The notes: generated by a model not told the origin, from the sequence alone. A stretch of 64,000 nucleotides of DNA from Bacteroidales bacterium (GCA_017617035.1 JAFZWV010000026.1:22983-86982); one strand, 5' to 3'. Positions 7,317 through 17,314 are shown, counted from the first letter of the stretch. A program made the numbers and translations.

Positions 7317-8900
7317 TTATTTCTTCTCACGGGTGAGTTCAAGCCTGCGCAGAGTCGAAGACTTGTCACTGCCGGGAGTTGCGAACATAACTGCGATGTG
7401 ACCGGTAGAAGTGGCAGCATCGTAGATATAAGCTACGGAGCAAAGTCCGCCGCCACTCATAGCGCCAGTGTTAAGGCTGGTGGTAGGATAGAGAGCAACG
7501 GTGTTGCCTGCGGTAGAGGCAGTGACGTCGACCACTGTGAGGTGGGTCTCGTTCCAGTTGCTTCCTGCAACAGCAGCATAGACATTTCCACTATACTTGA
7601 AGGCCTTGACGGCACCGGTCATACAGTGGTTGCCCCAGCCATAGAGTCCGCCGTAGCGGTGAGGCTTAGTCTTTCCGTTAACAGTCTCGGCGGTACCTTC
7701 GAGGATGAGGTCGGTTCCCTGATAGCCCTGGCGTGCTGCCACTATCATACCGGCGTTGCCGTCCTTACCCCACTTGTCAGTGCTGTACTCAGGATCTGCC
7801 TGGGCGAGGCCGGTAAGAGCCTGACCATAAACGAAGAGTGCGTCTGCCTTGTCGACTCCCAGAGGGCAGCAGGTGCTACCTGCGGAAGCTCCAAGTCTCC
7901 ATGCACCAGGAGTGTAGTTCTGAGTTCCGGTGATAGGAACCTCAGCGATTCCGGTCTCGAACCAAGCCCACTTGGCACCGCTGACAACGCCCTTCTCGAA
8001 GTGGAAGAGGTGGTGGTTTCCATTACCGCCGTCGTTGCTGCCCTGCTTTGCTACGATAAGCATGTTGTTGTTGTAGTCGCCGCTGACATTCATGTACATG
8101 AGGCGGCTGCCGTTCTCATAGAACTTAACAGGAGCCTGATCCCAGCCATTCGGCCATGCATAGAAGCGGGTGCCGCTTGTGTAGTTCCATGTAACTGCGC
8201 CGTCTCCGTCGACAGGTGCTACAGTCCACTCAGGATCGCCGTAAGCGACAGCTGCGATAAGGACACCGTTGTCGTCGTTGCCAAGGCCCATGATAGCTGC
8301 GGTAGGAAGGATGTCTCCCCAGTTCAGTTCGCCGACGAACTTGAAATCAAGATCGTAGACGCGCCTGTCGCAGGTAACGATGTTGGAAGTACCGGAGAAA
8401 GCGAGCTCGTTGCCGCCATAGAAAGCGATGTCGTTGTTGGCGCCTGCTGCAGTAAGGAGCATTCCGTCGACTCCTGCGACAGGAGAAATCTTAACGTCAT
8501 ACTCGAGCGGGGTCGCCTTGACGGTGTACTCGTTCTTTGTCTCACCATCCTCAGCGGTAACAGTAAGTTTTACGTCCGCGCTCCAATCCTTGATAGTTGC
8601 AGGATCGGGATCGATGGTAGCCTTCTCGGAAATCGTGTAGGCTGCGGTACCGTCGGTAATAGCGTCAGCCTCTTCAGGGTTGTACTGAAGCTCAACTACC
8701 TTGTCGGCATCGAAAATCTCACCTGCTACAGTGATAGTACCGTTTGTCAGGCTGAAAGTAAGGAGCTTTGCTGCCTTGCTCTTCTCTGCGGGTGTGGGTT
8801 CCGGCTCCGGTTTGTCGCCAGGTTTCTCTTCAGGACCACACGAAATGGCGAATGTTCCGATTACCAGAGCACTTGCCAGAAACAAAAAGAATTTTTTCAT
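7317..8900 (-). CDS. DUF5018-like lipoprotein, last gene of the enzyme-free SusCD locus
   Basis: Protein of 527 residues. The lipobox is ISC (Cys21), then a Pro/Glu-rich linker (PGDKPEPEPTPAEKS). Residues about 40-130 look like the DUF5018 Ig-like domain (KLLTFSLTNGTITVAGEIFDADKVVELQY). The remainder is a Gly/Asn-rich beta-structured region of about 380 residues with repeated NG/GN turns, possibly propeller-like, and no recognised catalytic motif. It is the distal gene of SusC-SusD-lipoprotein-lipoprotein. Such genes usually encode surface glycan-binding proteins; that role is inferred from position. Confidence 0.7.
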   Translation of the reverse strand: MKKFFLFLASALVIGTFAISCGPEEKPGDKPEPEPTPAEKSKAAKLLTFSLTNGTITVAGEIFDADKVVELQYNPEEADAITDGTAAYTISEKATIDPDPATIKDWSADVKLTVTAEDGETKNEYTVKATPLEYDVKISPVAGVDGMLLTAAGANNDIAFYGGNELAFSGTSNIVTCDRRVYDLDFKFVGELNWGDILPTAAIMGLGNDDNGVLIAAVAYGDPEWTVAPVDGDGAVTWNYTSGTRFYAWPNGWDQAPVKFYENGSRLMYMNVSGDYNNNMLIVAKQGSNDGGNGNHHLFHFEKGVVSGAKWAWFETGIAEVPITGTQNYTPGAWRLGASAGSTCCPLGVDKADALFVYGQALTGLAQADPEYSTDKWGKDGNAGMIVAARQGYQGTDLILEGTAETVNGKTKPHRYGGLYGWGNHCMTGAVKAFKYSGNVYAAVAGSNWNETHLTVVDVTASTAGNTVALYPTTSLNTGAMSGGGLCSVAYIYDAATSTGHIAVMFATPGSDKSSTLRRLELTREKK

Positions 8901-8943
8901 AATAAAAATAAGTGATTAAAGGTGTTATTGGTTGTTAGTGTAA

Positions 8944-9396
8944 TTAATCGTCGGTACGTTTGATATATGCCCAGACCTTGTACTTTTTCTCAAAGCCGGT
9001 ACGGGAAGACTTGACGGTGAGTTCCAGACGCGGCTGGTCGGCGTCGTCGAGTGTAAGGTCGTACTGACCGCTAAGGCCAGGGGTAATATATAGATCGTAG
9101 AACAAGGTAGCCTGAAGGGTCACCTTAGTCAGATCCCAGTATGTACGTTTGTTACGGGGCACTGCGAAGACAATCTCGCCAACCTCGTCAGGAGCATTCT
9201 GGGTAATAGTCGCTTCAACAGATTCCTTCCTGTCGAAAGGACTGTCGGCCGTAAGGTTCTTGAACGGGAGATTCCACATAAGCATCGATGTGATCTGCAC
9301 ATCGCTGTCGGCGTGGGTAAAAGGCATCTCCACCTGCTTGCACGAGACTGAGCAAAGCGCAAGCGCAGCCAGAATTACTAAAGCTAACTTTTTCAT
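8944..9396 (-). CDS. small SusCD-associated lipoprotein
   Basis: Start set at the ATG at 9396, where a lipoprotein signal begins (MKKLALVILAALALCSVSC, Cys19). The longer reading overlaps susD and has no signal. The mature protein has about 130 residues, is predicted beta-rich, and contains no motif I recognise. It starts 4 bases after the SusD stop, within the same transcription unit. By position it may bind substrate at the cell surface. Confidence 0.7.
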   Translation of the reverse strand: MKKLALVILAALALCSVSCKQVEMPFTHADSDVQITSMLMWNLPFKNLTADSPFDRKESVEATITQNAPDEVGEIVFAVPRNKRTYWDLTKVTLQATLFYDLYITPGLSGQYDLTLDDADQPRLELTVKSSRTGFEKKYKVWAYIKRTDD

Positions 9397-9400
9397 AATA

Positions 9401-11077
9401 TCACCATCCGGGGTTGTTGACACCGCCAAGCGCGGCATTGTTGTTAAGCTCTGAGGAAGGAAGCGCGAAGCAGTAGTAACGCTCCATAAAGACACGCAGA
9501 CCGCTCGGAGTATCGTCGCAGTCGCTGACTTCGTATGTAAATCCACCGGGAGCCGTATCGTCTTTCTTGATCAAGACACCGTGGAAGCTGACGTTGTTGA
9601 GCCTTTCTACTCCCTTACGCCAGCGGCGCAGATCCCAGAAACGGAAGTTTTCTCCACCGAGTTCGACTATTCTTTCGTGCTCCAGGATATTCATAAAGTC
9701 GTCGAGCGAACTGGCCGTCTTGCCGGGCAGACTGACTCGGGCGCGAATGTCGTTCAGGGCCTTAAGGGCCGCCGTCTGATTCGCAGCCCAATCTTTCTGG
9801 GCAAGAGCCTCTGCTTTATTGAGCAGGACCTCGCCATAGCGGAGCATGATATCGAAGTGATTGCTTCCTGCTGCGTCCCATGAATGGTCGCCCTCGGTAA
9901 TATACTTCCTGAAATAGTAACCGGTGCAGGTCGCCGAAGGAGTCGTCGTCGACTTCCAGAATTTCTGGATTCCGTCCGCTCCCCCTTCGTAAGCCTCGAT
10001 CTTACGGCCTTCCCAATCCTCGTTGTTGTAGAGGATGGTAGCATAGAAGCGCGGCTCGCGGCCGGAGAAAGGATCGTTGCCCCAAGCGGCGGGATTGGCG
10101 TTGTAGGCCGCCCAGCTGAACGGAGTGCCGTCGGCCATCTCGAACGCATCGGCAAACTCAGCGGTCGGGGTGATGGGAACGCCGAAGCCCTTGTTGCCAT
10201 GGTTGGCGTTGTCGCCGGCCGGGCGGAAGAGCTGGTCTGCGTTGTGATTAAGGCCGGTGGGCTGGAAGTCCACGACCATCAGATTCTCCTTGCTGAAGTG
10301 GTTCGCGAAGATATCGGCATAGACGGGCTCGAGACCGGCGCCCAGCAGAGCGCATGAATCCGCAGCCTCGATTACAACGTCCCACTGCTTTGCGTAAAGC
10401 GCGACACGGGAGAGGAAGCCATAGGCGGCGACTCTTGTCATACGCGAGAAATTGGACGCCTCCCATGCGACCGGGAGGTCGGGGATGCAGGCCTTGATTT
10501 CATCTATGACCCACTGCCATGACTCTGCCTCGGAAAGGCGCGGCTGGTCGTTCTCCTCGGGTCCCGGGTAATGGTCGCGAAGAACCACACCGCCGTAGAC
10601 GCGGATGAGGTAGAAATACTGCATGGCCCTCATATAGCGGACCTCCGCGATACGGGGCTTAAGGAAATTGGTATTGTAGAGGTCTCCGTAGATCTTTACG
10701 TCGCGGAGGAACTCGTTGAAACGGCGGATACGGGTATACGAGTCGCCCCAGTTCGACAGGATAGAAGCGTCGTCGGAGTTGAAGGGCTCGTAGTTGAACA
10801 TCTTACGGTTGTAGCGGCGGGACTGAGTCCAGTCAGCATCCTTGAGGATGTCCGTCATACAGTCCGTAAACTGGCTGTCGTTCATCTTCAAGGTCGATTT
10901 CTCGCGAACCGCGCCGTAGAGGCCGATTACATACTGGTCCAGGATAGCTTCGCTGCCGGACCAGATAGCGTTCTGGTCAAGCCTGTCGGTCGCAGGAATA
11001 TCGATAACGTCGTTGCAGGCAACAAGGCTGAGCAGGATGCCTGCCAGAGGGAAAAGTCTGAATATCTTGTTTTTCAT
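9401..11077 (-). CDS. RagB/SusD family nutrient uptake lipoprotein
   Basis: Protein of 558 residues with lipobox VAC (Cys21) after MKNKIFRLFPLAGILLSL. Features of the SusD fold are visible: an N-terminal TPR-like part (RIRRFNEFL, AEVRYMRAMQYFYLIRVYGGVVL) and the C-terminal FRFWDLRRWRKGVERLN and RYGEVLLNKAEALAQ segments. SusD proteins form the lid over their SusC channel and bind the incoming ligand. It lies 14 bases after susC and is followed by two lipoproteins. No enzyme is next to the locus, so the ligand cannot be guessed. Confidence 0.93.
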   Translation of the reverse strand: MKNKIFRLFPLAGILLSLVACNDVIDIPATDRLDQNAIWSGSEAILDQYVIGLYGAVREKSTLKMNDSQFTDCMTDILKDADWTQSRRYNRKMFNYEPFNSDDASILSNWGDSYTRIRRFNEFLRDVKIYGDLYNTNFLKPRIAEVRYMRAMQYFYLIRVYGGVVLRDHYPGPEENDQPRLSEAESWQWVIDEIKACIPDLPVAWEASNFSRMTRVAAYGFLSRVALYAKQWDVVIEAADSCALLGAGLEPVYADIFANHFSKENLMVVDFQPTGLNHNADQLFRPAGDNANHGNKGFGVPITPTAEFADAFEMADGTPFSWAAYNANPAAWGNDPFSGREPRFYATILYNNEDWEGRKIEAYEGGADGIQKFWKSTTTPSATCTGYYFRKYITEGDHSWDAAGSNHFDIMLRYGEVLLNKAEALAQKDWAANQTAALKALNDIRARVSLPGKTASSLDDFMNILEHERIVELGGENFRFWDLRRWRKGVERLNNVSFHGVLIKKDDTAPGGFTYEVSDCDDTPSGLRVFMERYYCFALPSSELNNNAALGGVNNPGW

Positions 11078-11091
11078 CTCTTTGTCCTCCT

Positions 11092-14000
11092 TTAGAATGT
11101 CATGTTAACACCAACACTGTATGTGTGTTGCTGGGGATAGTATCCGTTGTTGACGCCAGGGTTCTCGGGATCAAGATACGGGTAGTTGGACAGGGTCCAG
11201 AGGTTGGTACCTGCGAGGTAAACCATCAGCTTCTGAACCTTGATCTTACGGGTAATGTTCTGAGGGATGGTGTAGCTTACCTGGAGGTTCTTGAGCCTCA
11301 GGTAAGAACCGTCGATCAGCCACCAGTCTGAAAGGACGTCGTTGTTGGCGTTGCGGCTGTTGTGCATACGCGGATAACGGGCCTTAGAGTTGTCAACGAC
11401 TCTCGAAGGATCGTAGGCGGCTACGATATCCGGATCGAGCCAGGAGTTCTCTACGACGTGTTTGAAAGCGTTTCCGCCGGCTCCGTACCAGGGACGGGTA
11501 AACATGGTTCCGTCGGAGTGGCCGTTTGAATAAATACCCATGATAGGATAGTTACAGAGAGTAACGCCGTAGAACAGAGCTGTCAGCGCAAAGCCCTTGT
11601 AAGAAAGGTCCACATTGAACGAGAAGTTCATTTCAGGGATCTGGGAATAACCGAGCCAGACCCAGTCGCGGCCGTTACGGTCGATCTTACCGTCGCCGTT
11701 CTGGTCTTTGTAGCGGAGGGCGCCGAGCTCAGGAATACCTGCCGGGGCCGAAGGTGCGGCATCGACCTGCTCCTGGGTATTGAAGAACGGGCTGCCGTTC
11801 TCATCCCTTACGGTCTCGAGGCCGTACCACTGGCCGAGCGGACGTCCGATTTCGATATTGTTGCGCGAATAGGCGTCGGTGATGTAACGCGAAAGCACCT
11901 TGTTGCGCGACCACGCCAGCGTTCCCCTCAGGTTGTAGTTGAATCCCGAAGGCAGGAAGTTGGTATGGGTAAGTATGAGCTCGAATCCCCTGTCGTCCAT
12001 GGTACCGGAGTTCACCCAGGAAGGGTTAGCACCGCCGAGCGAAGGCGAATAGCTGGTTCCGCCGCTGTTTTCGAGAATGCGGTCGGTGTACTTGTAGAAC
12101 CAGTCGAACTCGACATTGAGTTTGTTGCGAAGGACGGCCAGGTCAAAGCCCGCATTATATGCAGTTGTGTGTGACCATGTCAGGTCCCTGTAGACATAGG
12201 GATTGTCCTGATAGAAGCCGTAGACGGGGGTAGTTCCGCCGCCCAGGTACCAGGTTACTGAGCCGCTGCTCTTGAACGATGACTGGAAGAGGTAGGCCGC
12301 CGTATCGCAGGAACCGAGCTGACCGATGGAGGCCCTGAGCTTAAGGTTGTCGAGCCAGCCTATCTGCGACATGAAGTCTTCCTTGGAGATGTTCCAACCG
12401 AGGGAGACCGACGGGAATGTTCCCCAGCGGTTCTCGGGAGCGAACTTATAGGAGGCCTCACGGCGGACCGAAGCCTCGATCAGGTATTTACCGTCGTAGT
12501 TGTAGGACAGACGGCCTACGAAGCCGCATTCGCCCGACCAGCCATACCAGCCGTAAACATCGGGGTCGACGGCGGCCTGCTTGGTTCCAAGGCTGATATC
12601 GACCGGGAAGGTCGTAGCATAGCCTCTGCGGTAGCCGCTCATGCCCTCGCTGTAGCGCTTCGTACGCTCGAACAGTCCTATAAACGAAATGTTGTGCTTG
12701 CCGAAACTGCGGTCGTAGTTGATCTGGGGACGGAGGTTAACCGCGTCGCCCCAGTCGATCTGCTTCATGAAGCTGTGTTCGGTAATACCTTCCGAGATAC
12801 CCTTCTCCACCTTGAAAGTGTTGGTGTTGAAGCCGTAGACAGTATAGTTCTGCATGAACTGCCTGTAGTCGGCCAGGGTCAGGTTCAAACCGGCGAACAT
12901 CGAGAGTTTGAGTCCATAGAGGAAGGAATCCTTGCCGAAAGCATATTCCAAAGTTCCACGGCCGGCGAAATCCCATGCCTGCCAGGTCTGTGAACCGGAC
13001 TGGTCGAGACCCGAATTCGGCTGGAAGATGGCGTCGCCGTTCTTCGCTCCGAGAGGATAGACGATTCCGCTGTCTGGGTCGGTATACGTACTGGCTATGA
13101 TAGGAAGCATGTAGTTGGCCCTCTGAATAGGGTCGAAGTACGCCTGGACACCCATATCATAACCCGGCATGTATCGGTTGGACTGCCTGAGCGACATGTT
13201 CATGCTGAACGTAAGTTCGTTGGTAATCTTCGCGTTGAAACTGCCGCGAATATTGATACGGTTGTAACCGGTATTGCGGACGGTACCGACCTGATCCATA
13301 TAACCGATACTGCCGAAATAGGTCACCTTATCGGTTCCGCCATTTACGGAGAGGTTATGCTGCTGGATAGTACCGAACTTATTATAAATAAGCGAGCGCC
13401 AGTCTGTGTCTGCATAAATGCCGGCGTCTTTCATTCCCTGGATGACTTCCGGGGTCCATTTGTCGGGCTTTCCGTCCATCCTGAGACCGAGGTTGTACCA
13501 GTAGATGTACTCGTCTGCATTGAGCAGTTCAGGCTCGTTGAAGTTCTTGGAGATGGTGTATGAACCGTCGTAGGAAACCGTAGCCCTGCCAGCCTTGGAG
13601 CCCTGTTTGGTGGTGATGATGATAACACCGTTACCACCGCGCACACCGTAGACCGAAGCAGCCGCTGCGTCCTTAAGGACGGAGATGCTCTCGATATCCG
13701 AAGGGTTAAGGTTGACCATCTGGCCGGACTCCATACCGTCGATGATATAAAGCGGACGGTTATCGGATCCATAGGTTGAGAAACCGCGGACAATGATATC
13801 GGCATGGTCTGCACCCGGAGTACCCATGGTCTGAACGGCTGTCACACCGGGGAGTTTTCCGGCGAGCATGCTCGAGACATTGGTCTGAGGAGCCTTCTGC
13901 AGATCCTTTGACGTTACGCTTACGACCGAAGAAGTCATATACTCCTTCTTCTGGACGCCGTAGCCGACGACCACTACTTCATCGAGGAAGAGGGCGTCTT

Positions 14001-14307
14001 CGGTCAAAACGATCCTGAGGTCTTTTCCGGAGAACTTTACGGTCTGATTTGCGTAGCCTATGCAGCTGACTTCCAACTGAGCACCCACGGGCACCATGAT
14101 AATGAACTCGCCCTGGGCACCGGTAACGGTACCATTTCCGGGAGAGCCCACCTCGATGACCGCGGCGCCGGGAACAGACAGACCTGTTTCATCCACCACT
14201 ACGCCCTTCGCGGCAACGGCTTTCTGGGCGAAAGCAACGAAAGGCATACCCGCGAATGACAACAGCAATGCCATGCAGGTAATGAATAGTTTTCTTGAAT
14301 AAGTCAT
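11092..14307 (-). CDS. SusC/RagA family TonB-linked outer membrane protein
   Basis: Protein of 1071 residues. Signal peptide about 1-27 (cleavage near AFAQ), carboxypeptidase-regulatory-like domain about 32-110 (AKGVVVDETGLSVPGAAVIEVGS), then a TonB-box-like DEVVVVGYGVQK, a plug domain with the SusC signatures RPLYIIDGME and YGVRGGNGVIIITTK, and a long beta-barrel ending in Phe (SVGVNMTF). It imports ligand captured by SusD using TonB energy. It is the first gene of a four-gene unit and has its own promoter overlapping the terminator hairpin of the upstream peptidase gene. Confidence 0.95.
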   Translation of the reverse strand: MTYSRKLFITCMALLLSFAGMPFVAFAQKAVAAKGVVVDETGLSVPGAAVIEVGSPGNGTVTGAQGEFIIMVPVGAQLEVSCIGYANQTVKFSGKDLRIVLTEDALFLDEVVVVGYGVQKKEYMTSSVVSVTSKDLQKAPQTNVSSMLAGKLPGVTAVQTMGTPGADHADIIVRGFSTYGSDNRPLYIIDGMESGQMVNLNPSDIESISVLKDAAAASVYGVRGGNGVIIITTKQGSKAGRATVSYDGSYTISKNFNEPELLNADEYIYWYNLGLRMDGKPDKWTPEVIQGMKDAGIYADTDWRSLIYNKFGTIQQHNLSVNGGTDKVTYFGSIGYMDQVGTVRNTGYNRINIRGSFNAKITNELTFSMNMSLRQSNRYMPGYDMGVQAYFDPIQRANYMLPIIASTYTDPDSGIVYPLGAKNGDAIFQPNSGLDQSGSQTWQAWDFAGRGTLEYAFGKDSFLYGLKLSMFAGLNLTLADYRQFMQNYTVYGFNTNTFKVEKGISEGITEHSFMKQIDWGDAVNLRPQINYDRSFGKHNISFIGLFERTKRYSEGMSGYRRGYATTFPVDISLGTKQAAVDPDVYGWYGWSGECGFVGRLSYNYDGKYLIEASVRREASYKFAPENRWGTFPSVSLGWNISKEDFMSQIGWLDNLKLRASIGQLGSCDTAAYLFQSSFKSSGSVTWYLGGGTTPVYGFYQDNPYVYRDLTWSHTTAYNAGFDLAVLRNKLNVEFDWFYKYTDRILENSGGTSYSPSLGGANPSWVNSGTMDDRGFELILTHTNFLPSGFNYNLRGTLAWSRNKVLSRYITDAYSRNNIEIGRPLGQWYGLETVRDENGSPFFNTQEQVDAAPSAPAGIPELGALRYKDQNGDGKIDRNGRDWVWLGYSQIPEMNFSFNVDLSYKGFALTALFYGVTLCNYPIMGIYSNGHSDGTMFTRPWYGAGGNAFKHVVENSWLDPDIVAAYDPSRVVDNSKARYPRMHNSRNANNDVLSDWWLIDGSYLRLKNLQVSYTIPQNITRKIKVQKLMVYLAGTNLWTLSNYPYLDPENPGVNNGYYPQQHTYSVGVNMTF

Positions 14308-14329
14308 CAGTTATTAGTGTTTAGTGGAA

Positions 14330-14337
14330 CAAAGTTA
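14330..14337 (-). promoter_or_regulatory. promoter of the enzyme-free SusCD operon
   Basis: Minus-strand TAACTTTG (14337-14330) fits the TAnnTTTG -7 box. An ATTG about 20 bases upstream resembles the TTTG -33 element. It ends about 22 bases before the susC ATG. The -33 region lies inside the terminator hairpin at 14346-14376. Confidence 0.5.
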
Positions 14338-14342
14338 CAAAT

Positions 14343-14376
14343 AAAAAAGCGTCCGAGCAATAAGCCCGGACGCTTT
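14343..14376 (-). terminator. rho-independent terminator of the M16 peptidase gene
   Basis: Arms 14346-14355 (AAAGCGTCCG on the plus strand) and 14367-14376 pair perfectly over 10 bp with an 11-base loop. On the minus strand the stem is followed by a run of T (complement of 14343-14348). It sits 19 bases beyond the peptidase stop codon. Confidence 0.85.
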
Positions 14377-14394
14377 AAATAATGTATTCAAAAG

Positions 14395-17199
14395 CTATTC
14401 TTTTCCTACCATGACGATCTTCGAGGTATTGCCCTGATCTATGATGGCCTTAAGGGCTGCCTTTGCGTCGTCGATGGTGATACTCTCGAGGGTCTCGAGG
14501 TAATTGCTGTCCATATCGACGCCACTGCGGATCCAGTCGAAGAGAACGCCGGAGAAGTAGGAGTTCTCGGTCTGGTTTGCCTTGTATTCCTTAGCGAGGT
14601 ACTCCTTAGCCTTCGCGAGATCCTCGGCCGAGGGACCGGTCTCGAGGAACTCTGCGAGGAGCTCAGCCACCCTGCCTTCAGTGTATTCCACCTTCTCGGG
14701 GTTGGTCTGGTAGACTATCTGCATGTAGGCCTGCTGGGTAGGGATATCGTTCAGTGAGCCGTAGGCACCAATGGAATAGGTTGCGCCTTCCTTCTCACGA
14801 ATCTCGTCGAGCAGAACCATCGAGAGGGTCTGGCATGCGAGATCGAAAGCGAGGTCGTTGCGGAGGTTGTACTGGAAATCGCCGGAGAAGAGCGAGAAGC
14901 TGGTAGCCATAGGGGTACCCATCTGGCGGTCGAACTTGACATTGAGAGCACCCTTGCGGAACTCAGCGCCGCTGAGCTTGAAGCTCTCTTTCTTGTTCTT
15001 CTTAGCGGGGAGTGAACCGATGTACTTCTCGATCAGAGGTTTAGCCTGCTCGAGGCTGATGGCGCCGGTGATGATGAAGTTGAAGTCTGCGGCATTGGCA
15101 AAGCGCTCGGAAGCGATCTTCATGGCGCGGGCATAGTCGACCTTGTCGATATCAGCGCTCTTAAGCTTGTAGGCGCGCTCAGGACGGACGTTGATGAGTT
15201 TCAGGCTGTCCTGGAGAGCAGACATAGGCTGGGCCTCCTGGTTTGCGAGGACAGCTGCGGTCTTGGTCTTCCAAGAGGCGAAGGACTCTTCGTCGCTGCG
15301 AAGAGCGGTGAAATACAGATAGTTGAGCTGGAGGAGAGTCTCGAAATCCTTAGGAGTCGACCAGCCCCTGAGGTACTCGGTGTACTCGCTGACACCAGCG
15401 TTGAGTCTTACCTTCTTACCGGTGAGGGCTTTCTTGAGATCAGGATTCGAGAATGCTCCGAGACCGGCGACGTCGATCAGGTCGTTGAGTTCGGCCATCG
15501 ATACGAGGTCTGCATCGGGATAGAGCGACTTTCCACCAAAGCTGTTGGCCCTGAAGATGATTTCGTCCGCATTGAAATCGGTCTCGCGGAAATAAACGAC
15601 AGCGCCGTTCTTAAGAGTGAGCTTGGTATATCCGAATGCTACAGGCTCGGTCTTCTTAACCTTTCCGGCCTTGGGCTCTTTAGCGATAAGCGGCTCGTCG
15701 GAGACCTTGTCCTCGTAAGGAGCAATCTCCTCAGCCTCTACTGCCTCGAGAGCGGCCTTAACCTCTGCTTCAGTAGGATAAACTACGCCCTCTTTGTCGG
15801 GAAGCATGCAGACAACCACGAGATTGTCGGGCTCGATGACGGAAGAGACGATCTGGTTTACTGCCTCTACGGGAATCATAGGAGCGAGCTGCTGGGCAAG
15901 GGCATATTCCTGCTCGATACCCATGATGGGCTCGTTGTCGATGAAGTGGCGTACATACTCACGGCAATACTGGCCGCTTGTTATCTTCTCACGCTGGTTG
16001 AACTGAGTCTCGAGGTTGGCGAGGATCTCAGTACGGGCGCGGTCATACTCGGAAGCGGTGAAGCCGTTGCGCAGGACGCGGAGCATCTCACGGTAAACGG
16101 AAGTCATACCGCGGAGGAGCTGGTTCTCATCGCAGATAACGGTACCTGCATAAGCCTCTTCGGTCTTGGAGAGGAAGAACTCCTCTGTTCCGATTCCGGC
16201 GTGGATGAAGTCGGGATCAGCTTTCTCGGTCATTTCGTTCAGACGCTGGCTGACCATGTGGTCCGCGGCATTCATCGCATAGTAGTAAACTATGTAATTG
16301 AGGTCACCCTTCTCCTCGGGCTTGACGGCTGCGTGCTTCTTGAAAATATAGGAGATTGCGTAAGGCTGCTCCTTATCCTTGGCGATGGAGATGATGGGCT
16401 CCTTGTTGTCTTCGATAGGCAGATAGTAGCGCTCGGCTGCATCCGGACCTGCTGCAGGAAGCGAGCCGAAGATCGAAGCGATCTTAGCCTCGACTGCATC
16501 GACATCGATATCACCGACAACTACGATAGCCTGCTGATCGGGACGATACCACTTCTTATAATATGCGCGGAGAGCGTCGTAAGGGAAATAGTCGACTACC
16601 GACATGAGGCCGATAGGCATACGCTGACCATACTTGTTTCCAGGGTAAATCTCAGGAAGGATCTTTTCGAGCATGCGCATCTGGGCATTCTGCCTGGAGC
16701 GCCACTCCTCGTGAATAACTCCCCTTTCCTTATCGATGTCCTCGCCTTCGAGAAGAAGGTCGCCGGCCCAGTCGTGGAGAATGAGGAGGCAGGAATCGAT
16801 TGCTGTCGGGAATGTTGCAACAGGGACATTGTCAATGTTGTAAACTGTCTCGTCGATGCTTGTGTAAGCGTTGAGATCGGCACCGAACTTAACTCCGATA
16901 GACTCGCAATACTTTACGATGTTGTTTCCGGGGAAGTTCTTGGTTCCGTTGAAACACATGTGCTCAAGGAAGTGAGCAAGACCTCTCTGGTCTTCTTCCT
17001 CAAGGATGGAACCCACTTTCTGGGCGATGTAGAAGTTAGCCTGGCCCTTAGGCTCTTCGTTATGCCTTACATAGTAAGTAAGACCGTTTTCGAGCTGACC
17101 GATGCGCACCGCGGGATCGATAGGAATCGGGGGCATCTGCTGGCCAAAGCACATTGCGCCGGCAAGAATCGCCAGCGCGGCGAGGATTGTTTTTCTCAT
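14395..17199 (-). CDS. M16 family (pitrilysin-type) zinc metallopeptidase
   Basis: Protein of 934 residues with an N-terminal signal (MRKTILAALAILAGAMCFGQ). The inverted zinc motif HxxEH is at residues 76-80 (HFLEH), followed by the typical MCFNGTKNFP, and the distal Glu falls in the DKERGVIHEEW segment. The length matches two M16 repeats in one chain, of which only the N-terminal one is catalytic. It is likely periplasmic or outer-membrane associated, degrading peptides. It appears monocistronic: own promoter box at 17238-17231 and a strong terminator after it. Confidence 0.93.
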   Translation of the reverse strand: MRKTILAALAILAGAMCFGQQMPPIPIDPAVRIGQLENGLTYYVRHNEEPKGQANFYIAQKVGSILEEEDQRGLAHFLEHMCFNGTKNFPGNNIVKYCESIGVKFGADLNAYTSIDETVYNIDNVPVATFPTAIDSCLLILHDWAGDLLLEGEDIDKERGVIHEEWRSRQNAQMRMLEKILPEIYPGNKYGQRMPIGLMSVVDYFPYDALRAYYKKWYRPDQQAIVVVGDIDVDAVEAKIASIFGSLPAAGPDAAERYYLPIEDNKEPIISIAKDKEQPYAISYIFKKHAAVKPEEKGDLNYIVYYYAMNAADHMVSQRLNEMTEKADPDFIHAGIGTEEFFLSKTEEAYAGTVICDENQLLRGMTSVYREMLRVLRNGFTASEYDRARTEILANLETQFNQREKITSGQYCREYVRHFIDNEPIMGIEQEYALAQQLAPMIPVEAVNQIVSSVIEPDNLVVVCMLPDKEGVVYPTEAEVKAALEAVEAEEIAPYEDKVSDEPLIAKEPKAGKVKKTEPVAFGYTKLTLKNGAVVYFRETDFNADEIIFRANSFGGKSLYPDADLVSMAELNDLIDVAGLGAFSNPDLKKALTGKKVRLNAGVSEYTEYLRGWSTPKDFETLLQLNYLYFTALRSDEESFASWKTKTAAVLANQEAQPMSALQDSLKLINVRPERAYKLKSADIDKVDYARAMKIASERFANAADFNFIITGAISLEQAKPLIEKYIGSLPAKKNKKESFKLSGAEFRKGALNVKFDRQMGTPMATSFSLFSGDFQYNLRNDLAFDLACQTLSMVLLDEIREKEGATYSIGAYGSLNDIPTQQAYMQIVYQTNPEKVEYTEGRVAELLAEFLETGPSAEDLAKAKEYLAKEYKANQTENSYFSGVLFDWIRSGVDMDSNYLETLESITIDDAKAALKAIIDQGNTSKIVMVGKE

Positions 17200-17230
17200 A
17201 ATTAACCTACTTAAAGAATTTTTTAGTGGT

Positions 17231-17238
17231 CAAATATA
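17231..17238 (-). promoter_or_regulatory. -7 box TATATTTG for the M16 peptidase gene
   Basis: Minus-strand TATATTTG lies 31 bases upstream of the ATG at 17199, in the gap after the GH3 terminators. Confidence 0.45.
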
Positions 17239-17273
17239 CAAAAATTATGCTAGAATAGTGCGCAAATAAAAAA

Positions 17274-17306
17274 CACAGGGTAAGCCCATTTTTGGCTCAC
17301 CCTGTG
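17274..17306 (-). terminator. second terminator hairpin after the GH3 gene
   Basis: Arms CACAGGGTAAGCC (17274-17286) and GGCTCACCCTGTG (17294-17306) pair with one A-C mismatch. On the minus strand the stem is followed by TTTTTTATTT. It ends the minus-strand polysaccharide operon. Confidence 0.8.
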
Positions 17307-17314
17307 AGAATTAG

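Noticed and set aside
7398-8915. 505-residue open frame on the plus strand
   Set aside because: It lies antisense to the DUF5018-like lipoprotein gene. The protein is rich in Val, Ser and Cys without a signal or motif, while the minus strand has a lipobox and an operon context.
15946-17205. 419-residue plus-strand frame
   Set aside because: It is antisense to the M16 peptidase with its HFLEH zinc motif, and has no domain features of its own.
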